Of a stretch of 13,342 bases of DNA, positions 6,189 to 13,342 are shown piece by piece (the stretch's first letter is position 1; the number at the start of each line of letters is the position of its first letter). The stretch spans positions 1 to 13,342 of the forward strand of contig CAKRNX010000054.1 in NCBI GenBank assembly GCA_934371475.1, read 5' to 3'. The DNA comes from an uncultured Lachnospiraceae bacterium. Lineage in GTDB: Bacteria > Bacillota > Clostridia > Lachnospirales > Lachnospiraceae. A model generated the notes under the pieces. It was not told the origin of the DNA, ran no database searches, and saw nothing but the letters and a program-made list of their open reading frames with translations. A program made the position numbers and the translations under genes.

Positions 6189-7691
6189 ATGTACCGGGTT
6201 ATGCTGGCAGATGACAATAAATTTGCTCTGGAATATTTTTCGGGTCTGGTAAACTGGAAAAGCTTTGGATTTACACTGGTGAATACTTCGATTGACGGGA
6301 TTGAGGCATGGAAAAATTTCTGTCGTTTCAGACCGCAGGTGGTGATTGCAGATGTGGAGATGCCGGGAATGGACGGGATTGAACTGGCAGGGAAGATTCG
6401 GGAGCAGAGCCCGGAGACAGTGATTCTGTTTCTTTCCAGCTATGATGAATTTGACTATGCTAGAGCGGCGATTGATCTGAGTGTACAGGATTATATACTC
6501 AAACAGGAGCTGGACGGCCCGGCACTGGAAAAAAAGCTGAGAGATATTTTCAGGATTCTGAAAGAGAGAGAAGAAAAACAGGAAAAGCTGTTTGTCAGCT
6601 ATCTGAAAAGCTGTTTTCAGATGCCGGCAGGTGAGGTAGACGGGGAACTTTACCGCGAAGAGTTAAGCCACTGTGGAGGCGTATTTTTTGTGGAGCAGGA
6701 TCATGTTCCGCAGGAACTTGAAGAGATTCTGGGAGGCAGTACAGCAGAGGCAGAGCCGGGGCTGGTGGCAGGAACAGTTCGTGAAAAGGTTCCCGGAGTA
6801 AAGTATCTGATCCACATCAGAAAATACCGGTGGATGTGTCTTGGAACTCAGGGTGTTTCACTGGAACAGACGGCCTACAGGGTTCAGTCAGCCTTGCGGG
6901 ATCTGCGCCCGGCGCTGTTTTCCTGTATGATTTTTGGAAAGATGGATACGATGACGCAGTTGAGGCAGGTATATGACAGTCAGAAATATGTATTTTCGCA
7001 GCGCTGCTTTGAGGGGACCGAACTGTGCATTTTTACAGATACGGCGCATCCATGGGAACCGGCGGAATTTCCGGAAAAACAGGAGATGACGGAAAAATTT
7101 GCACAGGAAAATATGGAAGGGCAGCTGCGCATGATTGATCAGATATTTCGACCGGTGATACAGAACGGAGACTACGATGCATTTATTCAGGGTGTGACAT
7201 GGATGGCATCGGAGCTGAAGAAAAGAGGACAGGAACAGAGAAAGGACTGGCAGCTGTATGATGAGGAAGTGCCGGAGCTTCTGACTGCCCGCCAGATCCA
7301 GCGATGGCTGAAAAAAAAGATAGCGGAGCTTTCGGAGAAGGAAGAGAAGCCCGCCAGATTCGGCTGTGCAGTGATGAAGCAGGCAGTTCAATGTATTTAC
7401 AGGGAATATGCCAATGCATTCCTGAGTGTGGATGACATTGCGAAAGAGGCAGGGATCAGTGTCAACCGTCTCAATGACCTGTTTAAAAAGGAACAGGGGG
7501 AGACAGCTGGAAAATTTCTGACAAAGGTCCGTATGGAACGTGCCAGGGAACTGCTGGATGAAGGAAGCGAAAAAATGACGGCTATTGCGGAAAAGACGGG
7601 GTACACATCTACCTCCTATTTTGCCAGGGTATTTCGGAAATATTATGGAATGTCTCCGCAGGAATATAAGATAAAACGGAGGGAACGATGA
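6189..7691 (+). CDS. YesN-type response regulator (receiver domain plus AraC-family DNA-binding domain)
   Basis: DNA-binding response regulator that should be phosphorylated by the kinase encoded next. I prefer the ATG at 6189 (500 aa, starting MYRVMLADDN) over the in-frame ATG at 6171, because AAGGGGG ends eight bases before it and the receiver fold begins at once. In this numbering the receiver spans ~1-120 with acidic pocket Asp8/Asp9, phosphoacceptor Asp55 in IADVEMPGMDG and conserved Lys105 in YILKQ. Residues ~130-390 are a variable linker domain. The last ~100 residues hold two AraC helix-turn-helix motifs (FLSVDDIAKEAGISVNRLNDLFKK and MTAIAEKTGYTSTSYFARVFRKYYGMSPQEY), a full and typical pair. 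Its stop overlaps the kinase start (ATGA). Family members usually control sugar uptake or surface genes; no ABC transporter is near here. Confidence 0.93.
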   Translation: MYRVMLADDNKFALEYFSGLVNWKSFGFTLVNTSIDGIEAWKNFCRFRPQVVIADVEMPGMDGIELAGKIREQSPETVILFLSSYDEFDYARAAIDLSVQDYILKQELDGPALEKKLRDIFRILKEREEKQEKLFVSYLKSCFQMPAGEVDGELYREELSHCGGVFFVEQDHVPQELEEILGGSTAEAEPGLVAGTVREKVPGVKYLIHIRKYRWMCLGTQGVSLEQTAYRVQSALRDLRPALFSCMIFGKMDTMTQLRQVYDSQKYVFSQRCFEGTELCIFTDTAHPWEPAEFPEKQEMTEKFAQENMEGQLRMIDQIFRPVIQNGDYDAFIQGVTWMASELKKRGQEQRKDWQLYDEEVPELLTARQIQRWLKKKIAELSEKEEKPARFGCAVMKQAVQCIYREYANAFLSVDDIAKEAGISVNRLNDLFKKEQGETAGKFLTKVRMERARELLDEGSEKMTAIAEKTGYTSTSYFARVFRKYYGMSPQEYKIKRRER

Positions 7692-9535
7692 GACATTCAC
7701 TGATCAGGAAATGTGTATGCGCCATCTGCGCGGTGGCCGCAGTCATGTTGTTTTTAGTTGAGGATAGAATGGACGACTGGGTTTACCGTCTGCTGCGGCC
7801 GCAGCTGCACAGCAATGTGTCCGTAGTGGCTTCGGCCGTGGGCACAAAAATCAGTTATATTCTGCACCAGAACACGCAGTATCTGCTGCGCTTCTGGCTG
7901 GATACAGATTTGATGGATATGGCTGTGGAATATGCTGACCAGGATAGTGCGCAGCAGGCGGTGCTGTATGAGGAAATCTGCCAGAGGCTGTCGCCGGAGA
8001 TCCTCGGAAAGGCAGAGCCTGGAGCAATCCGTTCTACCAGGAATGTATTTCTTGTTACGCAGGAGGACTGTTACCTGGGACCAGAAGAACAGAGAGACGG
8101 GGCGGAGCAGATGATGCAGTCGGAGTGGTATGCTGTTCTGCCGGAGACGCTGGAGCAGATAAAGGAACGATTTCCGGAGGATCTGCCGCGCTGTTACAGT
8201 CCGGTCTTTACAAAAGAGGACGGGACAGAAGTAATTTATTATGCCATGCGCTGGAAAAGTGACGAGGCGCACCGGGTGCTGATTTTTATGGAAGAGCCTT
8301 TTTCGGATTTTCGGGAGCTGTTCGGTGACCTGAAGGAAGCTAAGAGCGGCGATCTGGCGCTGGTCGGATATGGCGGTCTTCTGATTTTTACCAATAAAGA
8401 ACAGTCCGTGTTTGAAAAAATGTCCGCCGAAGAGCTTGGCAGTCTGTTCCCGGAGGAACAGTATGCGGCAAAGCTGGATGAACGCCGGGAGGATACGCTG
8501 CTGGGAGTCAGGATCTCCTACCAGATCGAGGATCTTCGTCTGGCGGTATGTCTGAAAAAAGAGGATTTTTTAAGGCCATACCAACCATTTTTACAGCTGA
8601 CGGGAGAACTGCTGCTGGTTTTCACTGCCGTGCTGCTGGTTCTGATTGTGCTGATTTTGAGAAAAACGCTCTCCAGGATCAGGCAGCTTTCGGATCAGAT
8701 GCAGCAGGTGAGGAGCGGGGACTCTGCTTTGCCTGAGAGGATTGCGGGAAATGACGAAGTGGGAATGCTGGCTGACAGTTTTTATCAGATGATGGATCAG
8801 CTGAAGAAGAATATGAATACGATCCGGGAGCAGAAAGAAAGGGAAAAACAGATTGAATACAGTCTCCTGGTATCACAGATCAACCCGCATTTTATTTATA
8901 ATACGCTCAATACCATTACATATCTGGCAGGAATGAACCGGACGAAAGATATTATGGTGATTAATAAAGCACTGATCGGAATGCTCCGGGATCGATTACA
9001 GATATCGGGATTGCAGACATTTGACACGCTGGCTGCCGAAGTGCAGCACCTGGAGGCGTATATGACGATTCAGCAGTATCTATGCAGCGGGGAGATTACG
9101 TACGAGTTTCACTGTGATCCGGACTGTGAAGGTCTTCTCTATCCCAAGAATGTGCTGCAGCCTCTGGTGGAAAATTCTATTCTGCACGGTATTCTGCTCA
9201 AGAGGGACAAGCAGGAACGGCTGATGCCCGGAAGGCTGTCAGTTACCGTGAGCAGACAGCAGGATGAAATGGTGACAAAGATTACAGACAGCGGTGTGGG
9301 TATGACTCAGGATCAGATCCGGATATTCTTTGAGGAAGATCCGCAGGAACAGCAGGCTATGGTTCGGGAGAGAGGACAGCGAGGACATATCGGGATCTAT
9401 AATATCCGGATGAGGATGAATTATCTGTATGGTGAAAAATTCCGGATGCGGGCTTTTTCACCGGAAGAAGGCGGGCTGGAAATTGTATTCCGGTTTCCGA
9501 TCCGATGCAGGAGCGTGATATCAGATATGAGATAA
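7688..9535 (+). CDS. YesM-type membrane sensor histidine kinase
   Basis: A 615-residue sensor kinase that should phosphorylate the preceding regulator. GGAGGG at 7678-7683 precedes the ATG, which overlaps the regulator stop by four bases. Membrane helices lie at about 8-24 and 302-325, enclosing an extracellular sensor region of ~275 residues with no recognised ligand motif. A HAMP linker (~323-377) and a coiled segment precede the His-kinase core: phosphoacceptor His401 in QINPHFIYNTLN, then the ATPase domain with N-box Asn496 in LQPLVENSILHGI, DSGVGM at 534-539 and a glycine-containing GIYNIRMRM lid. All catalytic elements are present. The large outer domain suggests direct sensing of an external ligand or of a substrate-binding protein. 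There is no adjacent transporter, which differs from many YesMN loci. Confidence 0.94.
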   Translation: MRHSLIRKCVCAICAVAAVMLFLVEDRMDDWVYRLLRPQLHSNVSVVASAVGTKISYILHQNTQYLLRFWLDTDLMDMAVEYADQDSAQQAVLYEEICQRLSPEILGKAEPGAIRSTRNVFLVTQEDCYLGPEEQRDGAEQMMQSEWYAVLPETLEQIKERFPEDLPRCYSPVFTKEDGTEVIYYAMRWKSDEAHRVLIFMEEPFSDFRELFGDLKEAKSGDLALVGYGGLLIFTNKEQSVFEKMSAEELGSLFPEEQYAAKLDERREDTLLGVRISYQIEDLRLAVCLKKEDFLRPYQPFLQLTGELLLVFTAVLLVLIVLILRKTLSRIRQLSDQMQQVRSGDSALPERIAGNDEVGMLADSFYQMMDQLKKNMNTIREQKEREKQIEYSLLVSQINPHFIYNTLNTITYLAGMNRTKDIMVINKALIGMLRDRLQISGLQTFDTLAAEVQHLEAYMTIQQYLCSGEITYEFHCDPDCEGLLYPKNVLQPLVENSILHGILLKRDKQERLMPGRLSVTVSRQQDEMVTKITDSGVGMTQDQIRIFFEEDPQEQQAMVRERGQRGHIGIYNIRMRMNYLYGEKFRMRAFSPEEGGLEIVFRFPIRCRSVISDMR

Positions 9536-9547
9536 CTCCGACTTCCT

Positions 9548-9569
9548 CAATCTTGCCGGGGCATCCTTG
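9548..9569. repeat. Small dispersed inverted repeat, copy 3 (divergent)
   Basis: The arms are CAATCTTGCC and GGCATCCTTG around GG, with 7 of 10 positions complementary. Against the consensus inferred from the three copies it matches 18 of 22 positions. Like copy 1 it begins just after a stop codon, here 12 bases past the kinase stop. It is the weakest member and could be coincidental. Confidence 0.35.
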
Positions 9570-9773
9570 AAGCAACGGGATAGATTTTGTTATAAAGCTG
9601 TTCAGTTACATTTCGGAAACCTTGTGGGAAAAGTGACGGAAATGATGAAATAAGGCATACAAAAAACGTGATTATATACGCATAAAAGTGAAAAAGTGCT
9701 TATTTTTTATTAAAAATATAAGAAGTTGAAGCGCAAAAAGGAAAAAGTGATAGAAATATAAGATAAAGTATGG

Positions 9774-9802
9774 TTGAAAAAGGAAGGAAAATATGGCAAA
9801 AT
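9774..9802 (+). promoter_or_regulatory. Weak promoter candidate for the double hydrolase
   Basis: TTGAAA (9774-9779) is followed, after 17 bases, by CAAAAT (9797-9802), with TGG immediately before it as an extended -10. The -10 differs from TATAAT at two positions, and A-rich sequence yields such matches often, so this is only a candidate. It would give a leader of roughly 70 bases. Confidence 0.28.
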
Positions 9803-9829
9803 AACCTAAAAGGATGACAGGGGCGCGAG

Positions 9830-9883
9830 ATGAACAGCAATCTGTCTGATCCTGAGAAAGACAAAAAAGGAGGAAAGATATGA
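9830..9883 (+). CDS. Possible 17-residue leader peptide overlapping the hydrolase start
   Basis: ATG at 9830, with AGGGG at 9819-9823 six bases upstream, reads 17 codons (MNSNLSDPEKDKKGGKI) to a TGA that overlaps the hydrolase ATG as ATGA at 9880-9883. The reading frame covers the hydrolase ribosome binding site, so its translation could couple to or modulate that start. It has no hydrophobic part and no recognised family. It may be accidental. Confidence 0.25.
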   Translation: MNSNLSDPEKDKKGGKI

Positions 9884-12765
9884 ACAGATTAACTGGGAAA
9901 AAATGGTTAGGCGCTTTCTTGGCGGCAGCAGGAACGGCAGCAATGTGCATGTCCGCAGGAGCAGCTCCGGATGCGGCAGCAGATCTGCAGCAGGCAGGGG
10001 ACAAGTATGAGTATGGGCACTTTACCGCAGAAGCGATTGCGATAAATGCCAACAGCGAGGATTTCAATGAGAATCCGGACTTTACAGTATACAGCATCAA
10101 TGACTATACTGCAGAAGTTCCTATGGCTGACAGCTATCAGGCTAACGGCGGAACAGATCAGAACAATACTTCATCTACCTACATTGTGCTGACAGAGAAC
10201 AAGGCAGTGCTGGTAGACTTGGGAAATGGTGCAGCAGCTACGGCTTCTCACTTCGGAGAGGACAGTGAGGATCAGGCAGTTCTGGATGCAATCAATGCCG
10301 AGTACAGAGATCTGGTGTACAGCCTGGTAGGCGACCGCGAGCTTTCCATCGTAATTACGCATAACCACGGCGATCATCTGGGTTATTACAATGCGCTGTC
10401 AGAAGAAGGACTGACGCTGTATTTCCCGGAAGGCGATTATACGGACAAAATTGTAGAGAACTACGGCGATTTCAGCGAGATGTATGATCTCAAGCTGTTT
10501 ACACCCGGTGAAGAAGTCATTGAGATGGAAGATGGAATTGAGCTGTCTACCATCCTGTGCAATGGCCATACCGCTGACTCCACTCTGTATATCATGAACA
10601 CACCGGTAGTTAGTTACGAGTATGACAATGACGGCAAGGCAGTTGATTCTGATGCCGAGTATCTGGTATTCACCGGTGACGCGATCGGATCAGGATCCAG
10701 CGTATGGATTTTCTCAGCTGACTCTATGAAGACACTGTCTGAGTCCATTGAGGGCGCATATGACACACTGGCTTCCTACAATACATACGATGATTATCTG
10801 GGCAACGGCGAAAAGACAGACGCCAGCATCCATATCGAAGGTGGACACGGATGGCAGATCTGGAACCGTTTCGGCGACATGAACATGGATCTGAGCTACG
10901 TAGAGAGCCTGAAGACCCTGTTAGAGAAAGCAAAAGACGGTCAGTGGGTATCAGCCGGCGATGACAATAAGACACTGGAAGAGCTGATGGAAGAGGGCAA
11001 TCTCGTAACGAAACCTCTGGATCACGTATTCCTGGATACCACAATCTATTACGGACCGGAACTTGAGTCCGCAGCAGGCATGACCACTTCCATGGCAGCC
11101 CTGAAAGAGTATGCAGGACTGACAGATCCGGAAGCAGAGACAGCAACTGTAGACGTAACCGGCGGAAAAGTATCAGGCGTTGCTTCTGATGTAGACGGCG
11201 TGACACTTTACAAAGGTATTCCTTACGGAGCAGATACATCAGGTGAAAACAGATGGAAAGCACCGCAGGATCCGGAGAGCTGGGATGATGTAAAAGTATG
11301 CGATACCTGGGGAGATCAGGTAATGCAGAGAAGTGCAGCAGAACTGAACCCGGTAGGCGGTTTCTGGGGCGATGAGTTCTACTTCAGCGATAAGTACAAT
11401 CCGGCTATCAGCGAGAACGGCCTGAACCTGAACGTATATACTCCTGCAGCATCTGCAGATGAGAACCTGCCGGTTCTGGTTTATATCCACGGTGGCGGAA
11501 ACAATCATGGAAACGCTTCCGAGATGGAGTTCAACGCAGCGAAATTAGCTGAAAAAGGAATTATCGTAGTAACAGTACAGTACCGTGTCAGCATGTTTGG
11601 TTTCCTGACTCTGCCGGGACTTTCCGCAGAGAATGAAAACGGAGCATCCGGCAACTACGGTGTGCTGGATCTGGTAAAAGCTCTTGAGTGGGTAAATCAG
11701 AATATCGCAGGTTTTGGCGGAAATCCGGAGCAGGTAACCATTTCAGGTCAGTCAGCAGGCGCTATGAATGTAACTGCTCTTATGAGAACACCGCTGGCAA
11801 AAGGTCTGTTCCAGAATGCAATCATCCAGAGTGGTTTCTCAGGACTGCTCACCGCAAAAGGCACACTGTCCTACACTGATATGGAGACCAAGCAGCAGGA
11901 TGCAGAAGTTGCTGTACGCGAGGCAATGGGACTTCCGGAAGATACCACCTCTGAGGAGCTGGTAGCAGAGCTTCGTTCCCACGACGCAGAATACTACATG
12001 ACAACCAAATCAGCCGTTGAACCGGAAAAAGATCTGTATGACGCAATTACAGGTGCAAGCTCCACATATGTGATCGACGGTTATGTATTCACAGAAGAAT
12101 CCGTAGATCTGACCAGACCGGGCGCACTGGATGGCATCAATATCATGATCGGCGGAACCTCAGATGAGATGACTTCTCTGATGGGTGATCCGGAAGGCAC
12201 TGTAACCATGGATGAGTTTGCAGAGAGAATGGCTGCAAGCTATGGTGAAGATTATAACGATGCATATGCACCGGAAGATGAGAAAGATGCATACCGTCAG
12301 ATGCTTCGTTCCTACAGTGACTCCGCATTTGAAAAATATGTGCTTTCCGCAGAATATGCAGAAAAGAACAACGATACCAATGTATATGTATATTACTTCA
12401 ATCAGATGCTTCCGGAACACAGAAATCCGGTAAGAGATGAAGAGTTCTACGGATCCTTCCATTCATCTGAACTGTGGTACTTCTTTGACTCCATGCGCGA
12501 TCTGGAGAAACAGAGACTGTGGACAGACAGTGACTATTCACTGGCAGACCAGATCACCAGCTACATCTCCAACTTCGTAAAGACCGGCGATCCGAACGGC
12601 GAAGGTCTGGAGAAATGGGATGTTTGCTCCGAAGAGACAAACGACTCCTTCATGTGGTGGGCAGATGGCACCTCACAGTATGTAGAGCATGTCAATGCTG
12701 AGAGAGAAGCACTCAACAGAGCATCTGTTCTTGCAGGCTGGGGAATGACAGAAGAGGATCTGTAA
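9880..12765 (+). CDS. Secreted two-domain hydrolase: metallo-beta-lactamase fold fused to type-B carboxylesterase
   Basis: A 961-residue exported protein with AGGAGG six bases before the ATG. Residues 1 to ~28 are a signal peptide (KK, hydrophobic core, probable cleavage near SAGA-AP); no lipobox, LPxTG or terminal anchor is seen, so it is likely released or wall-associated. Residues ~65-400 are a metallo-beta-lactamase domain with the full metal-site set: HNHGDH at 161-166, His230 in CNGHT, Asp267 in FTGDA and His323 in EGGHGW. Residues ~425-950 are a type-B carboxylesterase: oxyanion HGGG at 537-540, nucleophile Ser625 in GQSAG, probable acid Glu763 in GTSDEMT, and His861 in FHSSELW. Both halves look active. 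They presumably cleave ester- or lactone-like bonds, but the substrate is unknown. Alanine and valine codons favour GCA and GTA more than in the neighbours, which fits high expression or a different origin. The two-component pair upstream may regulate it (inference). Confidence 0.9.
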   Translation: MNRLTGKKWLGAFLAAAGTAAMCMSAGAAPDAAADLQQAGDKYEYGHFTAEAIAINANSEDFNENPDFTVYSINDYTAEVPMADSYQANGGTDQNNTSSTYIVLTENKAVLVDLGNGAAATASHFGEDSEDQAVLDAINAEYRDLVYSLVGDRELSIVITHNHGDHLGYYNALSEEGLTLYFPEGDYTDKIVENYGDFSEMYDLKLFTPGEEVIEMEDGIELSTILCNGHTADSTLYIMNTPVVSYEYDNDGKAVDSDAEYLVFTGDAIGSGSSVWIFSADSMKTLSESIEGAYDTLASYNTYDDYLGNGEKTDASIHIEGGHGWQIWNRFGDMNMDLSYVESLKTLLEKAKDGQWVSAGDDNKTLEELMEEGNLVTKPLDHVFLDTTIYYGPELESAAGMTTSMAALKEYAGLTDPEAETATVDVTGGKVSGVASDVDGVTLYKGIPYGADTSGENRWKAPQDPESWDDVKVCDTWGDQVMQRSAAELNPVGGFWGDEFYFSDKYNPAISENGLNLNVYTPAASADENLPVLVYIHGGGNNHGNASEMEFNAAKLAEKGIIVVTVQYRVSMFGFLTLPGLSAENENGASGNYGVLDLVKALEWVNQNIAGFGGNPEQVTISGQSAGAMNVTALMRTPLAKGLFQNAIIQSGFSGLLTAKGTLSYTDMETKQQDAEVAVREAMGLPEDTTSEELVAELRSHDAEYYMTTKSAVEPEKDLYDAITGASSTYVIDGYVFTEESVDLTRPGALDGINIMIGGTSDEMTSLMGDPEGTVTMDEFAERMAASYGEDYNDAYAPEDEKDAYRQMLRSYSDSAFEKYVLSAEYAEKNNDTNVYVYYFNQMLPEHRNPVRDEEFYGSFHSSELWYFFDSMRDLEKQRLWTDSDYSLADQITSYISNFVKTGDPNGEGLEKWDVCSEETNDSFMWWADGTSQYVEHVNAEREALNRASVLAGWGMTEEDL

Positions 12766-12806
12766 GACTGTGAGATCTGAAACCAGACAGGACAGGAACG
12801 AAAAGA

Positions 12807-12820
12807 CAGGTTAAAACCTG
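12807..12820. repeat. Short palindrome CAGGTT-AA-AACCTG
   Basis: A perfect six-base dyad lies 41 bases after the hydrolase stop and before the terminator. It could be a small transcript-end structure; no T-run follows it. Confidence 0.3.
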
Positions 12821-12868
12821 GCGAAAGCAGAGTAAAGGATTAAGAAGTAAATTCTCATGAGTAATTAT

Positions 12869-12909
12869 AAAACTGCCGCATCCGGTGTAAGCCGGGGCGG
12901 CAGTTTTTT
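12869..12909 (+). terminator. Rho-independent terminator of the double hydrolase
   Basis: AAAACTGCCGC (12869-12879) pairs perfectly with GCGGCAGTTTT (12897-12907), the right arm running into six T bases (12904-12909). An inner CCGG/CCGG pair stabilises the loop. The A-run before the left arm would let it work in both directions. It lies about 100 bases past the hydrolase stop. Confidence 0.9.
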
Positions 12910-13010
12910 GGTGGCAGATAGCGGCAGATTGTGGAACCATGCAGCAGGCAATTTTGACACTCAACTGATCTGGAATACGGAAAATAGGTCGGGAAGATCG
13001 GGAATTAAAG

Positions 13011-13038
13011 TTGAGGTTTCGAACGTATCTGCTATAAT
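13011..13038 (+). promoter_or_regulatory. Extended -10 promoter for the last gene
   Basis: TTGAGG (13011-13016) is followed, after 16 bases, by a perfect TATAAT (13033-13038) preceded by TGC, giving an extended -10 element. Transcription would start near 13045 and leave a leader of about 95 bases before the ATG at 13141. Between the preceding terminator and this promoter (12910-13010) I see nothing else. Confidence 0.75.
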
Positions 13039-13054
13039 ATAAACGATAGCACTT

Positions 13055-13122
13055 ACGCGCAAAAAGATGCGTGACCTTGTTGATTCAGATGCAAATAAGG
13101 TTACAAAAGTGTTCAGCACTTT
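13055..13122 (+). promoter_or_regulatory. Foldable 5' leader of the last gene
   Basis: Three consecutive small dyads lie between the promoter and the start: ACGC/GCGT (13055-13058, 13069-13072), ACCTT/AAGGT (13074-13078, 13097-13101) and AAAGTG/CACTTT (13106-13111, 13117-13122). They could form a structured leader, but each stem is short and no known riboswitch class is recognised. Confidence 0.35.
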
Positions 13123-13140
13123 GTTTGAGAGGTGACGATA

Positions 13141-13342
13141 ATGCGGGCGTATTCAGAGGTATATTTGAGTGAGGTAGTGGAAAATCAGGGCAAGCTCTTT
13201 GATCTTGTGTCACAGGAGTATTACGATAAAGATATCGAGGAGTTTATTAATACCTATATGGCAAAAGCTGTAAGAGACGTACTCTTGGGATCAGCGTATG
13301 CTGAGCGAGGTGTTGGAAAGAAGAATAGAGCAACGACAACAA
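13141..13342 (+). CDS. Unrecognised protein, N-terminal 67 residues only, cut by the window end
   Basis: ATG at 13141 follows GAGAGGTG, which serves as ribosome binding site, a clear upstream promoter and a 95-base leader. The visible part begins MRAYSEVYLSEVVENQGKLF and continues with an acidic, helical-looking segment (YDKDIEEFINTYMAKA), then a basic stretch near the window edge. There is no signal peptide or membrane helix in this part, so it is probably cytosolic. I do not recognise the family with confidence. Its own promoter and the terminator upstream make it independent of the hydrolase gene. Confidence 0.6.
   Translation, partial: MRAYSEVYLSEVVENQGKLFDLVSQEYYDKDIEEFINTYMAKAVRDVLLGSAYAERGVGKKNRATTT

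Larger units (their letters stand above)
9536..9879. other. 344-base AT-rich gap between the sensor kinase and the double hydrolase
   Basis: This stretch holds repeat copy 3 near its left end, then an A- and T-rich segment (about 9640-9800) with four copies of AAAAGTG (9629-9635, 9684-9690, 9692-9698, 9743-9749), a weak promoter candidate and a 17-codon leader reading frame. I find no standard terminator after the kinase gene unless the repeat serves as one. It probably carries the control region of the hydrolase gene. Confidence 0.55.

Noticed and set aside
6888..7700. Long open frame on the minus strand (270 codons)
   Set aside because: It lies wholly opposite the receiver/AraC regulator, whose motifs are unambiguous; the antisense translation shows no recognisable fold.
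9536..9654. Open frame reading LAGASLKQRDRF and ending EMMK after the kinase
   Set aside because: It has no start codon with a ribosome binding site, overlaps repeat copy 3 and resembles no family I know.
12857..13042. Plus-strand frame of 61 codons after the hydrolase
   Set aside because: It runs straight through the strong terminator at 12869-12909 and the promoter at 13011-13038 and has no convincing ribosome binding site.
1..13342. CRISPR array, tRNA, rRNA, insertion sequence, prophage or toxin-antitoxin genes
   Set aside because: None of their hallmarks (regular spaced repeats, cloverleaf, transposase motifs, phage structural genes) was seen on either strand by eye.

Overview
The window looks like chromosome from a Gram-positive gut anaerobe of the Clostridia, most likely Lachnospiraceae. 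This is an inference from family content and base composition: a PucR/CdaR-type regulator, a CtpA-like S41 protease with a charged cytosolic N-terminus, a YesM/YesN two-component pair, strong AGGAGG ribosome binding sites and moderate GC. All supported genes are on the + strand. I see no rRNA, tRNA, CRISPR array, transposase or phage gene.

Left block (1-5843). The 3' end of a PucR/CdaR-like regulator closes with a strong terminator (703-750). Next come a membrane-anchored S41 processing protease and a sigma-70-like protein without a recognisable promoter-recognition region 4. Overlapping the end of that gene is a lipoprotein with a complete transglutaminase-type Cys/His/Asp triad. A GspF/PilC-type membrane protein and a small single-pass membrane protein follow as a close pair, but no secretion ATPase, pilin or prepilin peptidase is visible.

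Middle block (5844-9535). A roughly 350-base gap holds a repeat element and one or two very small reading frames, including a 29-residue membrane peptide with a good ribosome binding site. Then come a YesN-type response regulator (receiver plus AraC helix-turn-helix) and a YesM-type sensor kinase, overlapping by four bases. This pair should sense something outside the cell and control transcription.

Right block (9536-13342). After a 344-base AT-rich gap lies the most striking gene, a secreted 961-residue protein. It joins an N-terminal metallo-beta-lactamase-fold hydrolase to a C-terminal type-B carboxylesterase, and the catalytic residues of both are present. A terminator follows, then an extended -10 promoter, a foldable leader and the start of an unrecognised gene cut by the window edge.

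Working model (inference): the two-component pair may regulate the downstream two-domain hydrolase, whose leader carries four AAAAGTG motifs. A family of small inverted repeats (about 22 bases) lies in three gaps. The candidates for new biology are the double hydrolase with its adjacent regulators, the sigma-like protein coupled to a lipoprotein, and the very small reading frames.
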